NCBI GenBank assembly: GCA_032622095.1
Contig: CP136069.1
Location: 51,878,760 to 51,942,759, forward strand
Source of the DNA: Siphonodentalium dalli
Taxonomy: Eukaryota > Mollusca > Scaphopoda > Gadilida > Siphonodentaliidae
DNA: 64,000 nucleotides
Direction: 5' to 3'
Part shown: in pieces, positions 23,563 to 36,075 of the stretch
Layout: each line of letters starts with the position of its first letter
Numbering within the stretch: position 1 is the stretch's first letter
Made by a program: the position numbers and the translations under genes
Notes under the pieces: model-generated
The model's input: only the letters and a program-made list of their open reading frames with translations
Database searches by the model: none
Told to the model about the DNA's origin: nothing

Positions 23563-24420
23563 GTACGTGAGTCAGTTACGAGACTACCTAATTACCCATA
23601 ATGCAATCCCCCATTGGACAAGAACATATTACACCGGTGGCAATTACATATAAAATTAAATATTATAATAGTCTTCAAAACTAACATCCATAAAATAGGA
23701 TAAAGCAAAACAAGTTTTAAAAATCTATTCCCAAATTCAAAAAAAAATGATCAATTTAAAAAAAATCTGCCGTTTGATCGCCTATATATAGCCAAAGTTA
23801 TAAACATTATTAGCGCCCTTAATTCCCGGGTTACGTGCATGCTATGACCCCATGTACACATTTTCAGAGGGGTTCAGTCGTTTTGTCGCCTTTTGCCTGA
23901 CAGACACACGAACTCAATTTATTTGTATTATAGTAAAGGTTAATGCTAATGTCACTATATATTTGCACGCGTGACACCCCGTCAACAACCCCGCCATCGC
24001 CAGTGTACGCCCCTGTCCTCGGCACAGAAACTGGCCAACATCCCGCGACTGGACGTCGACTTGATATGAATCAAGCATAATTCCCAGTTTTACTATACGA
24101 GTAGACTGCACTTTCAAGAATGGACAGTCCGTAGGTAAAATAAAGTCCATCCTGATTACGATACGGCAAACTAACATCATTTTTATTATTCGATTAATAC
24201 AAGTCGTTACTCTTTTCATCATTACTATCAATAAAACACGAATTATGCATGCACGCAAGAAACAGGTCTGTTGTGACAAACGCATGGCCAAATAGCCTGT
24301 CTCTTTGAAAAGCCGACGAAATTCCTAACAGATGTACATCATTTATGAATTTCGTCTGCTTTTCAAGAGACTGATATACACAGCCTAATCTGGTACCAGG
24401 CGATAGGAAAGCGAACCAGT

Positions 24421-25041
24421 TAAAGGGGTATTGTACGCCAATTTCAATAAATTCCCGGTAACAATTGCGATCTAATATCAATATTATATTTAAAAATAAC
24501 GTATTTGAGTCGACGATGTCTACTGAAAACGTTCCTGTTAACAGGCTATCATAAAAGTCAAATTGAATTATTTAATATGAATGAATTTATGGCTGGAGTC
24601 ATAAAATGGCGAATTATGCCATTACGAGTTACCGTTCTTGAAATCTCACATGTTGGGTGTCTTTTATCGACGGCCGTTTACGACGAACATTATTGAGTTG
24701 CGAACAAAACATGTTACATGCAAAAGGAAGTCCCGCTATAACCAATTTGGAAAAAAAGAGAAGAAACAAGCATTTTTATAGAGGGTGAGATTGTTCAATG
24801 GAAGAGGTTGCAGGCATCAATTGAACTTCCGGTTCATCCTGCAACCTGCGTCTTCTCCGGTGAAGGTCAAAAACATGGCGCGTAGTTTGAAATCGTAATA
24901 TTTTTATTTCCAAGATCAATATTTTCGTTTATAAATTAGGTTTATACGAAACTCATATAACACGAACACAATATAACTTGAAAGTTATGTCAATGGAGTA
25001 AATAACAAAATTGCCCATCTCTGTGTACAGTACCCCTTTAA
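24421..25041. mobile_element. piggyBac-type MITE (621 bp)
   Basis: TTAA at 24421-24424 and 25038-25041 flank inverted ends AAAGGGGTATTGTACGCC and GTGTACAGTACCCCTTT. The TTAA target and AGGGGT ends fit the piggyBac superfamily; there is no transposase. A 10-bp inverted pair GGTTGCAGG...CCTGCAACC lies near 24806-24846. A related single end is present at 9829. Confidence 0.7.
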
Positions 25042-25604
25042 CGCGTACTGTGATAAACACACTCGATTAATTATCTTCATCCGGGCACTCTGAACCAACG
25101 GGGCATATCGGTACGATTGAGTCAGGTACGAAACTACATAATTTTCCCATAATTCAATCGTCCAGTAGACAAGGCGTAATTAATTTTTCGAAAATATATT
25201 ACACCGGTGGCGTAAATTATTAGATTCACAGATTTGCATTATAAAATATCTGATCACCACAATGGCATTAACAGTTTGACAAATAAGTTATTATTAAAAG
25301 TAAAGCTAGAATACATGCGGCGAATGGTAATTAATGAGCACCCGCTTGGGCATGAATTGACATGTTGCATACGAAAAGCCAGATGATTAATAATACAAAG
25401 AAAAGGTCGGAATTGCGAGAAAGCCTAATCTAACAATGAAAGGAACTTAACGCGAATACTATAGAAACGAACCTATGATACAGTCAAATCAATGTAAATA
25501 AACAATGAAATAATTGTCCAAAAATTAGCACTGCACTCTGACAACTGGCAACGCATGCAGTTCCGTAATCCTTGAATCGATTTTTATATAATTTACTAGT
25601 CTAT
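25042..25604. other. AT-rich stretch, no recognised feature
   Basis: The short segment GTACGAAACTACATAATTTT...ACACCGGTGGCGTAAAT (25127-25217) resembles 23568-23645 and 32263-32350, so a small dispersed repeat is present. Nothing coding. Confidence 0.3.
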
Positions 25605-26000
25605 TGACGCGCCACATATCGAAATTAGTAACTTACCATTCTGGCTGACGCGCCACATATCGGAATTAGTAACTTACCATTCTGGCTGACGCGCCACATA
25701 TCTGAATTAGTAACTTACCATTCTGGCTGACGCGCCACAGATCGGAATTAGTAACTTACCATTCTGGCTGACGCGCCACATATCTGAATTAGTAACTTAC
25801 CATTCTGGCTGACGCGCCACATATCTGAATTAGTAACTTACCATTCTGGCTGACGCGCCACATATCTGAATTAGTAACTTACCATTCTGGCTGACGCGCC
25901 ACATATCGGAATTAGTAACTTACCATTCTGGCTGACGCGCCACATATCGGAATTAGTAACTTACCATTCTGGCTGACGCGCCAAATATCGGAATTAGTAA
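25605..26000. repeat. 41-bp minisatellite, about 10 units
   Basis: The unit is GACGCGCCACATATCGGAAT then TAGTAACTTACCATTCTGGC and T. Variants ATATCTG and ATATCGG alternate. Confidence 0.95.
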
Positions 26001-26034
26001 CCTGTTCATGCTTGAGAATTAGTAACCTGTTCAT

Positions 26035-26272
26035 GCTTGATAATTAGAACCGGACGATAATAACGCCGAACCGGGCGATAATAACGCCGAACCGGGCGAT
26101 AATAACGCCGAACCGGACAATAATATTTAACGCCGAACCGGACGATAATAACGCCGAACCGGGCGATAATAACGCCGAACCGGGCGATAATAACGCCGAA
26201 CCGGACAATAATAACGCCGAACCGGACGATAATAACGCCGAACCGGACGATAATAACGCAGAACCGGGCATC
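26035..26272. repeat. 21-bp minisatellite, about 11 units
   Basis: The unit is AACGCCGAACCGGGCGATAA plus T, with GGAC/GGGC variants and one 24-bp unit at 26121. The period is divisible by 3, so open frames on the minus strand are artefacts. It lies directly after the 41-bp array, joined by GTAACCTGTTCATGCTTGA repeated twice. Confidence 0.95.
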
Positions 26273-26735
26273 AAAAGCGATGTATCTATTGTAGCCTGTG
26301 ATATATAGAGGATATCCACATTTTTTCAGTGGATATGGAGCCACGAGTGGAAATTCAAATGTTTTGTCATCACGATTGAGATTTAACCCATATCCATTGC
26401 AAAAGTGTGGATATTCTGTTTGTTATATACTTTAGTTACTTGCCTATGGCCCCCAATGAATGTCAATACATCAGAAATTTCAAACTGATATCACTCACTA
26501 GTGGGATATCACTTATATCTCACTGCTAAAACCTTATAATTCATGGGCAAGTATATAATAAATATATATATGTCATTTTTTCTTACATTCTTTAACAATT
26601 TTATCTTCTTCTTTTTATTTTTTTCTTAAATTCTTTATCAATTTTTATTATTACATTCTTTAACAATTTTGTATCATTTTTAAAACTGTTTCTTACATTT
26701 ATTACAATTATAAAACTTAATTTAAAATTGGTTAG

Positions 26736-26786
26736 GCCAATGCATTCTCTTATGGTCAACTCGCATATATAAGAGAATGCATTGGC
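26736..26786. repeat. Partial 69-bp palindrome
   Basis: TTAGGCCAATGCATTCTC joined to ATGGTCAACTCGCATATATA and GCATTGGCACAG; part of the left arm is deleted. The AT-rich flank (26570-26730) repeats TTCTTTAACAATTTT, the same flank seen at 8940-9030. Confidence 0.8.
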
Positions 26787-26877
26787 ACAGTGTTTTCGCA
26801 AAAATTAAGTAAGCTCCAGTGATGGAAGTGTTATATTCACTAATCATCTGTGTAACCCGCCATACCAATTTTTTTTT

Positions 26878-27245
26878 ACCCTGTGCCAATGCATTCTCTT
26901 ATATATGCGAGTCGACCATATGTCGCCTCGCATATATAAGAAAAAGCATTGGCCTAACAATTTTTTACAAATTTAATAATTTGTTCTTGTATTCTTTCAC
27001 AATTTTATAATTTCACCCATACAGAGCCCCAGACAAACATAAGCAGACGACACTCTTCTATATGCTTCTATATATGTGTGGGGCTCCCTGCAGGGTAATG
27101 GGTGTTTTTTATTTTATGTCCTAAAAATTGTAAGAAAAATTTATTTTAAAAAATGATAAAAAATTGTTAGGCCAATGCATTCTCTTATATATGCGAGGCG
27201 ACCTATGGTCGACTCGCATATATAAGAGAATGCATTGGCACAGGG
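26878..27245. mobile_element. Composite palindromic repeat, copy 2 (inverted centre)
   Basis: Two complete palindromes (26885-26953 and 27171-27239) face each other, with the outer edges ACCCTGTGCC and GGCACAGGGT as in copy 1 (1310-1692). The roughly 217-bp centre carries GTGTGGGGCTCCCTGCAGGG, the reverse complement of the centre of copy 1, while the AT-rich outer flanks keep similar layouts. Either the element inserted in the other orientation, or its centre flipped between the inverted palindromes. Confidence 0.8.
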
Positions 27246-27279
27246 TAAAAAAAAAGTGTTATATATCATCTGTCCACAG

Positions 27280-27471
27280 GTTTTCATGCAGCATAAGTTT
27301 CCAAAGATACCGGTCCAAGTGGAGGCTGATTTCCCTGGCCTCGATTTCAGGTGCAAACTAAATGCTCGGAACTGTATGGAAGCGCTACACTATATATATT
27401 TCTACGACAACAGAACTGTACTGCAGAAAGGTCAAGGCGTATTCAACAAACAGTTTTCGTTCAAATACAAG
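27280..27471 (+). CDS. Candidate exon, 64 codons, unknown protein
   Basis: A good acceptor (TCATCTGTCCACAG) is at 27279 and a donor (TACAAG then GTATAT) follows 27471. The length is exactly 64 codons, phase 0 to 0, with mixed codon use. The peptide contains PVQVEADFPGLDFRCKLN, MEALHYIYFYDNRTV and NKQFSFKYK and has two cysteines. I cannot place the family. It begins only 35 bp after the palindromic composite element. It may join the exons at 15030-15161 and 42871-43057. Confidence 0.5.
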
Positions 27472-28500
27472 GTATATTTTATCAATTTTATCATAAAATA
27501 TAATATGCGCAATCACTGCGTCGCGGCCGTATTGGATTCATACAGTTCCATTGTTTTGTTCATTGTGTGGTTTCAGCAAAAGTTTGGAGTTTGTGGATGA
27601 TACCCGGGAAGTTTGAAAGGGCCGTCGGCCCTCTCAAACAACCCACGTTTGTATGCCATGATGCCGCCGAAGAGCGTTTGTGGGGTTTGTGAGATTGATG
27701 TATGCCCATGCACAGTAGGTGTTTGCATGAAGCAAAAACCCACCCCATTCCGAACCAGGACCGGCGGAGAAAACTTACCTTGATTATTCTGTGTGAGTTT
27801 TGTGCGTTGATATGTAAATATATTGTTTCGAGTTATGAAAAGTTGTGCATAATGTCCTATTTTAATGCTTGCATAGACTCCATTTGCCTTAGTCTGTTGT
27901 ATTCTTGGCTTGTACTACCAGCTCAACGCTAGGAAGAGGGTTCAATGACAGCCGGTTGACTTAAGGTCGGTTGGGGCTACTTAACTCTCGATGGTGCAAT
28001 GCCCGCCCCCCCCCCACTCATGTGCGAGTGTCAGAACCCGTTGAACCTGGTTGTGTAGTGCGTGTGCAGATGATGAAGCAGCTGAGGCCAGACTGTGTTG
28101 GTCGGTGTGTCTCTTGTATATGTATATAGTTGTTAGTAATATTGAACGGAGATAATTATTCGATAGCTTATACTGCGGCCACGACAGGCGTATCTATGCC
28201 GCCCGAGGACATTCATCAGCGCCCAAATGGGACATCTAGGGTGTGAGCCCGCTAACCTATATATTGATATTGGAGTTAGTCGTCTTTTGTGTTCAGGTTT
28301 GTGAACTTGTTGTTCAATGTAATGATTTTACAAGATTAGAAGGTTAGTTGGTTGTTCGATGGAGATAATTACTCTTTAAATGGCTTATACAACGGTCACG
28401 ACAAGCGTATCTATGGCGCCCGATGACAGTCATCGGCGTCCTAGGAGCCACCTAGGGCGTGAGCCCGCTACCCTACGTTTTGATATTATTGTTAGTCTTG
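27472..28500. other. Intronic or intergenic stretch
   Basis: No supported exon. The blocks GATGGAGATAATTACTC...TATCTATGGCGCCCGATGAC (28357-28430) and GGAGATAATTATTCGA...GCCGCCCGAGGAC (28148-28210) are diverged direct copies about 200 bp apart. A short C run lies at 28006-28014. Confidence 0.4.
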
Positions 28501-28988
28501 TTAAAGGTACTCAATCCGACCAGAGGGTCCCCATCTCAACAGATTCCAACAACAACAATCCGATCAGAGGGTCCAAAATTACTATTTATTTGGCTTTGGT
28601 GGTAAAAAATAGTTGATTCGAGTCGAGGAACCCATCAAACAAAGCTCAGAGTTATTAGATATTTATTTTTGAAAATTCTTATGTTCTCGAGATGAGTACT
28701 AATAATTGCCGTCAATTCCGTTTCCTGCTCGAGATTTGTACACCAAAACTCTATTCAGACAGACAAGAATGGATAACTCTAAAATCAAGTGGTAATAATA
28801 ACGCAATTTTGACTGAGATCTGGGCCAGAAAGTATTCCCGATAATGAAAAATAATAGATTTCTAAAATCGATATCTAACAAATCTGAGCTTTGATGGGTG
28901 ACTTTATCGACTCGAATCAAATATTTTTGACCCCCGAAGCCATTGAAATAGTAATTGAGAGGAGTTTTATCGGGTTGAGTACCTTTAA
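28501..28988. mobile_element. piggyBac-type MITE (foldback, 488 bp)
   Basis: TTAA at 28501-28504 and 28985-28988 enclose inverted ends AGGTACTCAATCCGA and CGGGTTGAGTACCT. Inversion extends inward (GATTCGAGTCGAGGAACCCA on the left, GGGTGACTTTATCGACTCGA on the right), so most of the element can fold back on itself. A decayed relative lies at 7868-8395. Confidence 0.7.
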
Positions 28989-28997
28989 TCGGTGGAT

Positions 28998-30205
28998 ATT
29001 GCGGATTTTGCATGAATGGATTAGTTCATACGAGATAGGTTGTTTATATTGCGGATTTTGCATGAATGGATTAGTTCATACGAGATAGGTTGTTTATATT
29101 GCGGATTTTGCATGAATGGATTAGTTCATACGAGATAGGTTGTTTATATTGCGGATTTTGCATGAATGGATTAGTTCATACGAGATAGGTTGTTTATATT
29201 GCGGATTTTGCATGAATGGATTAGTTCATACGAGATAGGTTGTTTATATTGCGGATTTTGCATGAATGGATTAGTTCATACGAGATAGGTTGTTTATATT
29301 GCGGATTTTGCATGAATGGATTAGTTCATACGAGATAGGTTGTTTATATTGCGGATTTTGCATGAATGGATTAGTTCATACGAGATAGGTTGTTTATACT
29401 GAGTTCTAGGTTGTTTATATTGCGGATTTTGCATGAATGGATTAGTTCATACGAGATATAGGTTGTTTATATTGCGGATTTTGCATGAATGGATTAGTTC
29501 ATACGAGATAGGTTGTTTATATTGCGGATTTTGCATGAATGGATTAGTTCATACGAGATAGGTTGTTTATATTGCGGATTTTGCATGAATGGATTAGTTC
29601 ATACGAGATAGGTTGTTTATATTGCGGATTTTGCATGAATGGATTAGTTCATACGAGATAGGTTGTTTATATTGCGGATTTTGCATGAATGGATTAGTTC
29701 ATACGAGATAGGTTGTTTATACTGAGTTCTAGGTTGTTTATATTGCGGATTTTGCATGAATGGATTAGTTCATACGAGATATAGGTTGTTTATATTGCGG
29801 ATTTTGCATTAATGGATTAGTTCATACGAGATAGGTTGTTTATATTGCGGATTTTGCATGAATGGATTAGTTCATACGAGATAGGTTGTTTATATTGCGG
29901 ATTTTGCATGAATGGATTAGTTCATACGAGATAGGTTGTTTATATTGCGGATTTTGCATGAATGGATTAGTTCATACGAGATAGGTTGTTTATATTGCGG
30001 ATTTTGCATGAATGGATTAGTTCATACGAGATAGGTTGTTTATATTGCGGATTTTGCATGAATGGATTAGTTCATACGAGATAGGTTGTTTATATTGCGG
30101 ATTTTGCATGAATGGATTAGTTCATACGAGATAGGTTGTTTATATTGCGGATTTTGCATGAATGGATTAGTTCATACGAGATAGGTTGTTTATACTGAGT
30201 TCTAG
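28998..30205. repeat. 50-bp satellite array, about 23 units
   Basis: The unit is TTGCGGATTTTGCATGAATG, GATTAGTTCATACGAGATAG and GTTGTTTATA. Units are nearly identical. A divergent block ACTGAGTTCTAG interrupts at 29397, 29719 and 30193, marking higher-order segments of 322 and 474 bp. The array starts 10 bp after the TTAA end of the MITE at 28501-28988. Confidence 0.95.
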
Positions 30206-30309
30206 CGTTGGACTTTATTGAGGACTTGCATTACTGCAGGGGGCGTAGCCAATCCACTGTGTTCGCCTACCGATGATCAGTACGAACCAAAGAGCCCTCT
30301 GAAACATAA

Positions 30310-31075
30310 TCAACAAGAAAACCATAGTCAGAAATGGTAACGCCACCAATATAATATTGTTAGCCATAAATATAAATTATAATACAATTATTCTATAAAC
30401 TAGCTTTCAAATTTGATGCGGGAAATTTGCATACTTCCATATTTCAAGTTTTCTCGTTTCTCGTGTCATACGTTACTTTCTTCAAACTGTCTTCTTTATT
30501 ACACAAGCTGATGGGCCCGACTTCGCCCGGGCTGTTTCCCATCTGATTTCCGGTGAAAGGCGCGATTTGACCTTCAATTGACTATTTCGAAAGTCAAGGT
30601 CAGGTCAGGGTCATGATTTGACCAGTCCAAAACACCCCCACCCGGAGAAAAGTACCCCTAGGTATCAAATTTCGTCGAATTCCGTCCGTTTTACCCCACT
30701 TGACCTTTAATGAACAATTTTTGAAGGTCAAGGTAAGGTCGGAGTCATGATTTGACCCGTCCAAAACACTCCCCGACAAAAGTATCCATAGGTATCAAAT
30801 TTCGTCGAAATCCACCCGTTTTGTCCGATTTGACCTTTGATTGACCACATTGAAGGTCAAGGTCAGGCCGATGTCACGATTTGACCCGTTCAAAACTTTC
30901 CCCGGACAAAAGTATCCCTAGGTGTCAAATTTCGCCGAAATTTGTCCGTTTTACCCAAATTGACCTTGCATTGACAGTTTTAAAGGTCAAGGTCAAGTCG
31001 GGGTCACGATTTGACCCGTCTAAAACACTTCCCGGACATAAATACCCATAAGTATCAAATTACGTTGAAATCTAT
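30310..31075 (+). repeat. Dispersed repeat with about 120-bp tandem units, copy 3
   Basis: The head matches 20380-20640 (AACCATAGTCAGAAATGGTA, GGGCTGTTTCCCATCTGATT). Four diverged tandem units follow with TTTGACCCGTCCAAAACACT and TATCAAATTTCGTCGAAATC. Confidence 0.85.
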
Positions 31076-31124
31076 GAAAAGCCGAGGAGGACATGTTGGT
31101 TGCTAATTGCTAGATATACGACGC

Positions 31125-31278
31125 TGTATTTTAAAGGTCTCTCAAACTAGGAGATAGAAGTATTCTGCGTTTGAAATGGTGATGAATTATAGTATTTTAT
31201 TCAAATTTTATGGCATAAATTGTTATTAAAACCGTATATACTATAAAAAATGAATGACTCGAAAGTTAAGTGGGCCTT
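31125..31278 (-). repeat. Dispersed repeat, partner of 1738-1905
   Basis: The reverse complement aligns with 1738-1905 over the blocks ATACTATAATTCATCACC and CGAGTCATTCATTTTTT. No ends defined. Confidence 0.65.
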
Positions 31279-31544
31279 TAAACAAAGTCACAATTGCAGT
31301 TAGGCTCATCTCATACTCGTCCATACAGCGATATTCTGCTGCGCAGTTTGTTATAGCCTTCAGTATTCATTGAGCGTTATAGCCCCAACTGTTATAATTC
31401 GCCTTTAGCAGGCGTACTCTTGCCTCAGATTATTGAGATATTAGGTCACACGTAATCACATTAAATCGCATGGAAACATAGCAATTGTGTGGGCTGCTTG
31501 GCGTGAATATGTAATGAGAAATAAGGTCATACGTAATGAAATTA

Positions 31545-32250
31545 AACTCAAGAAAACCCGCGAAAACAAAACAAAATCACATTTAATGTTTCAAGTTATT
31601 TCCTTCATAAAAAGAATCTTTGTGATAATGAACCCTCTCAATACTTTAGAATATAGAATTAACCTTAAAATAACAAAAATCTTCGGAACACAGAACCTTC
31701 GGAATAACGAACCTTCGGATTGGTGAACCTTCGGAATAGCGAACATTCAGAGAAATTTCGGAATAGTGGACCTTCGGGATAGTGAACCTTCGGAATAGAG
31801 ACATGCCCCCCAATATTCATATTATATGCCCAGAGTTCAAAGCTATGGACCCATAAAATTATAAACTTGGCCCTTAAAATATTGAACTCCAAATTGGAGC
31901 CCACACAGAACATCACTTAAGTCAACTGTACCTGTGTCATGTCCCAATGCGGGAGGGTCCATATATACCACAACATTCATATTATATGCCAAGAATTCAA
32001 CGGTATGGGCCCACGTAATGACATTAAATCTCAAGAAAACCCGCGAAAACAAAACAAAATCACATTTAATGTTCTAAGTTAAGTTATTTCCTCCTGTATC
32101 TGTATCGGTATGCGCGCAGGATCAGTTCGGATGTGAGCGCACACTCCATAAAAAGAATCTTTGTGAAAATGAACCCTCTCATATAGAATTAACCTAAAAA
32201 AAAAAAAAAACCTTCGGAATAGCGGACCTTCGGGATAGCAAATCTTCATA
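31545..32250 (+). repeat. Direct duplication of about 200 bp with CTTCGGAATAG minisatellite
   Basis: The blocks AAGAAAACCCGCGAAAACAA, AAATCACATTTAATGTT and TAAAAAGAATCTTTGTGA occur at 31551-31640 and again at 32033-32165, each followed by a short array of AACCTTCGGAATAG (31688-31800 and 32204-32250). Between them, ATATTCATATTATATGCC and CAAAGCTATGGACCCA/CAACGGTATGGGCCCA are also repeated. Non-coding. Confidence 0.75.
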
Positions 32251-32255
32251 ATAGA

Positions 32256-35200
32256 AACATGTCCCCACAATTACACCGGTGACGTAAACACATGTGCTAA
32301 TCTTTGTCGTACTATCGTAATTATCGGTACGATTTATACTCTAGTACGAAACAAGAATACATTCCTCCATACGACCATGAATCTATACAAATCTGTACAC
32401 CAAGGAATCAGGGAGCTAAATGTGTTCTGGAGTCGGGGAGCGAGTACACCGTGGAATGCTAAAGGTGAAGGTAACTGAAGAATGACCTTCACCTGATACA
32501 TGCGACACGTTATTAAAGGATGACATCGCGTTTATTTGATTTGTACATAATATCTAAATAATTTAAACTGGTGAATGAATGGGGGAACGGATTTTTGTGA
32601 GCGGGAAATGTATTTAACTAGCTGTTGTAGATCTGGGTTTTTCCAGATCAAATTTGGCTGTGAGATAGCCCTGTCGTACACTTGGGGATTTATTTTAAAA
32701 AGTAAACACATGACCTATGATTTTTCTTGCATTTTCGTGATCAACTGGTGTCAATCTAGCTGGGTAAACATCACTGGTATGGCCCAGGGCCTGGAACCTA
32801 CGTCACCGGAAGGGTAACCCTACATCAAAATAACTGTAAATAAAGTTCGACTCGCTACTTCGACATCGCTTTTTAAATAAATACAATCGATTTCGATGTA
32901 GTATTATAAGCAAAGGAGCTATGCGACCTGCAAATCTCAACAAATACAGAAACCGAAAATCGGAAAGAATTGCTTATAATGAGAATTTCGCGTTCGCAAT
33001 TCAAAATCGCGTCCGATTTCCTATTTTCGTGCCGGTGTTAACGCCAACATTTCATGTTCTCCGCACCCTAAACTCATTTAAAAACCGTATACATTGAGTT
33101 TCGGGATATTATAAATCGTAAAATTTGAATCAATAACAAAAAAATAACTTTTCCGTGGTTTGTTTGTAAATTTCTTAAGACACAAAGAATTTTTATGAAT
33201 TTGTCTATTAATGGTAACGCCCACATCGCGTTGACGCTCACATATTGGCCTGTTTGCACTAACAATTGAGTCACCATCCGTATAATCCGGTAGATGAATC
33301 CGGTGTTCACATAAACACTCTGTTAAATGCGTTACAATACACAAATGGCTGTTATAGAGATGCCAATATACTATTTGATAATACTATATATAAAGACGAA
33401 CATAAATTAATGGCATAATCATTGTTTTTATGTTCTCGTTGTATATTCGGTAGTTTAATTAAGTGTATGTCATGTCATTCGTTCTCTTATTCCATATTCA
33501 TTGTAGTATTACTTTGTTATTCCAGTCTATTTCCGTTGGTTGAATCCATGTTAATTTGTTCATATTTCCAGTTTCGTCTGATAGTTGTCGACTTGTCGTT
33601 AAAACATTATCATGCAATAAAGATTTCTTTAATTATATTCTATTACTAACATTCATTGTTTACCCATATTTATTGATAATAAATTGAATGTGTTATTCGG
33701 TCCAGGAACCTTCGTTGTCAAACAATTAATCTGGTCACGCATCAATTATATTCGCAATCCAAAACCAAAACATCGGGATATATGTAACGGATAAATACAC
33801 CCTGTCCCATCATCAGTCAATAATCATAAAGTATGGTCCCAAAAACTAACTGGTCACATATATATTAACTATAGCAGGTTATATAGTGAATTGTGAGCAT
33901 AATATGGTTCCTGTGGCTGGATATTCATTTAGTTCGGTTATGTTTAACATTATATATTACAAAATTTTATATAAAACTGGATATTCCGTTTATTGAAAAC
34001 TTTTGCGGACAAAAATGATATATACAAGGAAAAAAACAACTTAAAGTTGAATAGAAGAAAAAATTACAACAAAAAGGGGCTTGTTGTGTCGTCTAAGAGG
34101 GGGGGGGGGTCTACAAACAAAATTATGTATATAGGGCCGGGGTGGGTGGGTGGTCCAGAGGCGGAAAAAATCGTACTTGTAATTGTTTTCTATATATATA
34201 GCAGCTATGGTGACCTCTTTAGCCTCAGATTTAGCAACATTCTGGATTTCACAGGATCCCGGACCACTTCACAGTGGACCACCGTAATAGCGTTCAGGAA
34301 ACTTATTATCAGCGGAAGAAATATTTAGTAACACAATTAATATATTACCCAGTTGTATTACTTGAATAAAAGTAATAAAACATAAAAACTGTATCACAAA
34401 TTGGATACTACATGGTGAATACTCAATGATGACTATATATCATTAACATGATTGTTGCATAACATGAAATTGAAAAGGGTATCTCATAAATTTCTAATGT
34501 CTGAAATACTGTCTTGTCCTGGCATGTAATCAAATTCATTCCTCCTGGTTATTTCTCATCTTGAATGATTGCAAGTAATGTTAATTTGCAACAATATTAT
34601 CAAAATAAAACTGAATTGGTCATGATGAATGACCGTTAACTGTTTACTGCTCAGACAATCCCACTAAAGGTGACGCTATTCTCATTGAATTTCCGAACTT
34701 CATCTTGGAGCTTTACTGCTCAACAAGACTAAACTAAAATAATAATTGTATACTGTTATCACTTACAAATAGATGAACTGAAATAAAGTGATGCATTAAG
34801 AAATGACATTCAATTCTTCATTCTGGTCTATCACCATACCAAACCACATCAAAATTCGACAACCGACACTTAACACTTATATTGCAAAAACTTTGTACGG
34901 ACTGAATTTCATGAAGTCGAACACGGCCCATAACTCTGGTAGGCATTAATAGTCACAACCCGTGATATTATGCATATTCGTTCCACATTTCTGGTCCGTC
35001 ACCATGCCATAGGGCATAAAAATATGACAACCGACCCTTGGGTTATAATGCAAAATGATTGTACGGACGGACGGCTCGAGACGTCAACTATATACCCGCC
35101 GACTAATATTGGGCGGTATAAGAACCATATATCTATGTGTATACCTAACCAAAAACAATTCCCCTCCCCCACCCACCCCACCCCGATGGAGAAGACTTAA

Positions 35201-35515
35201 AAGAGTTCTTTGGTCATCTACAAATAATTGTGGAACCCCTGACCTGTTTACCACTATTTACACTGGTCGGTGTTCTCTGTCAGACACAACACACTCGATT
35301 TATTAAGGCTATAATGAGGTCTAGGGCGATTTGTGACATATAGTGTACCTACACAATGCTTTATTATTGTTGTTAGATACTGAAAACACACTGAAACGTC
35401 TGGAAATACAGATTATTTTTCGTTTTTTTCTGATCTGTGTTTACCAATTAGTAAGACAGTTAACACCGTTATTGAAGAACGGCTAAAAAAAACTCTGAAA
35501 TTTTGATAAAAATAT
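32256..35515. other. Long stretch without a supported gene
   Basis: AT-rich. The open frames here are short and lack splice or family signals. At 34100-34160 a G run with GGCCGGGGTGGGTGGGTGGT resembles a fragment of the hAT-type MITE at 9167. The word GGGCCTGGAACCTACGTCA at 32787-32805 is shared, inverted, with 37130-37150. Confidence 0.3.
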
Positions 35516-35637
35516 GAGAAAGAGGGGGTGGGTCCCCAAAATTTTGGAGGAAAACAATATTTTTTGGGGTGGTGGGTCCCTCTGGTCAGAAAAAAAACTT
35601 TTTGGTGTGCAATTTTTTTCCAGACCCCCCCCCCCCC
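35516..35637. mobile_element. Fragment related to the G/C-tract MITE family
   Basis: Begins AGAGGGGGTGGGTCCCC and ends CCAGACCCCCCCCCCCC, giving inverted G/C-rich termini around about 90 bp with GGTGGTGGGTCCCTCTGG. The G and C tracts resemble copies A (9167) and B (42118), but the conserved CGTATG box is absent, so relatedness is uncertain. It abuts the dispersed repeat that starts at 35638. Confidence 0.4.
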
Positions 35638-36075
35638 CGGCTGGCTCAACCAATTTTCGTGGCTGGTTATCTAGCTAAGCCGGCTTAGTCACGACGTTCG
35701 TGGCTGACGAAATATGGCGGCTCAGTCGGCTGAGACGTTATCATTCAGAGTATTTCGTTTCCGAAATTTTCCTAATACCCGGTTATAGACACCCGCTGGT
35801 TTTAGCGTTTGTTGTGAACCCGTAGAATTCCAGACCGCGCGTGTTTTGTTGGTGTTGGGCTTTTCCGTTATGGCGAGAATACACGATGGCCTCGGAAAAT
35901 GACTGGCAGGGATGTACTATGTAGTTTCCCATCTATACAATCGGTATAAGTTACATTGCGACTTCTGTCGACTTCAGACGGCTATCATCACTGGCATCTT
36001 TCGATATATGCATGCATCATTGAATGCTGAATCCGATAGTATTGATATATAATATGTCAAACTATTTTCTATTAC
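35638..36075 (-). repeat. Dispersed repeat, inverted partner of 21990-22430
   Basis: The reverse complement of this segment aligns across its length with 21990-22430. Shared blocks are GGCTGGCTCAACC, CGTGGCTGACGAAATATGGC, GCGTTTGTTGTGAACCCGTA and GTAGTTTCCCATCTA. Confidence 0.8.
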
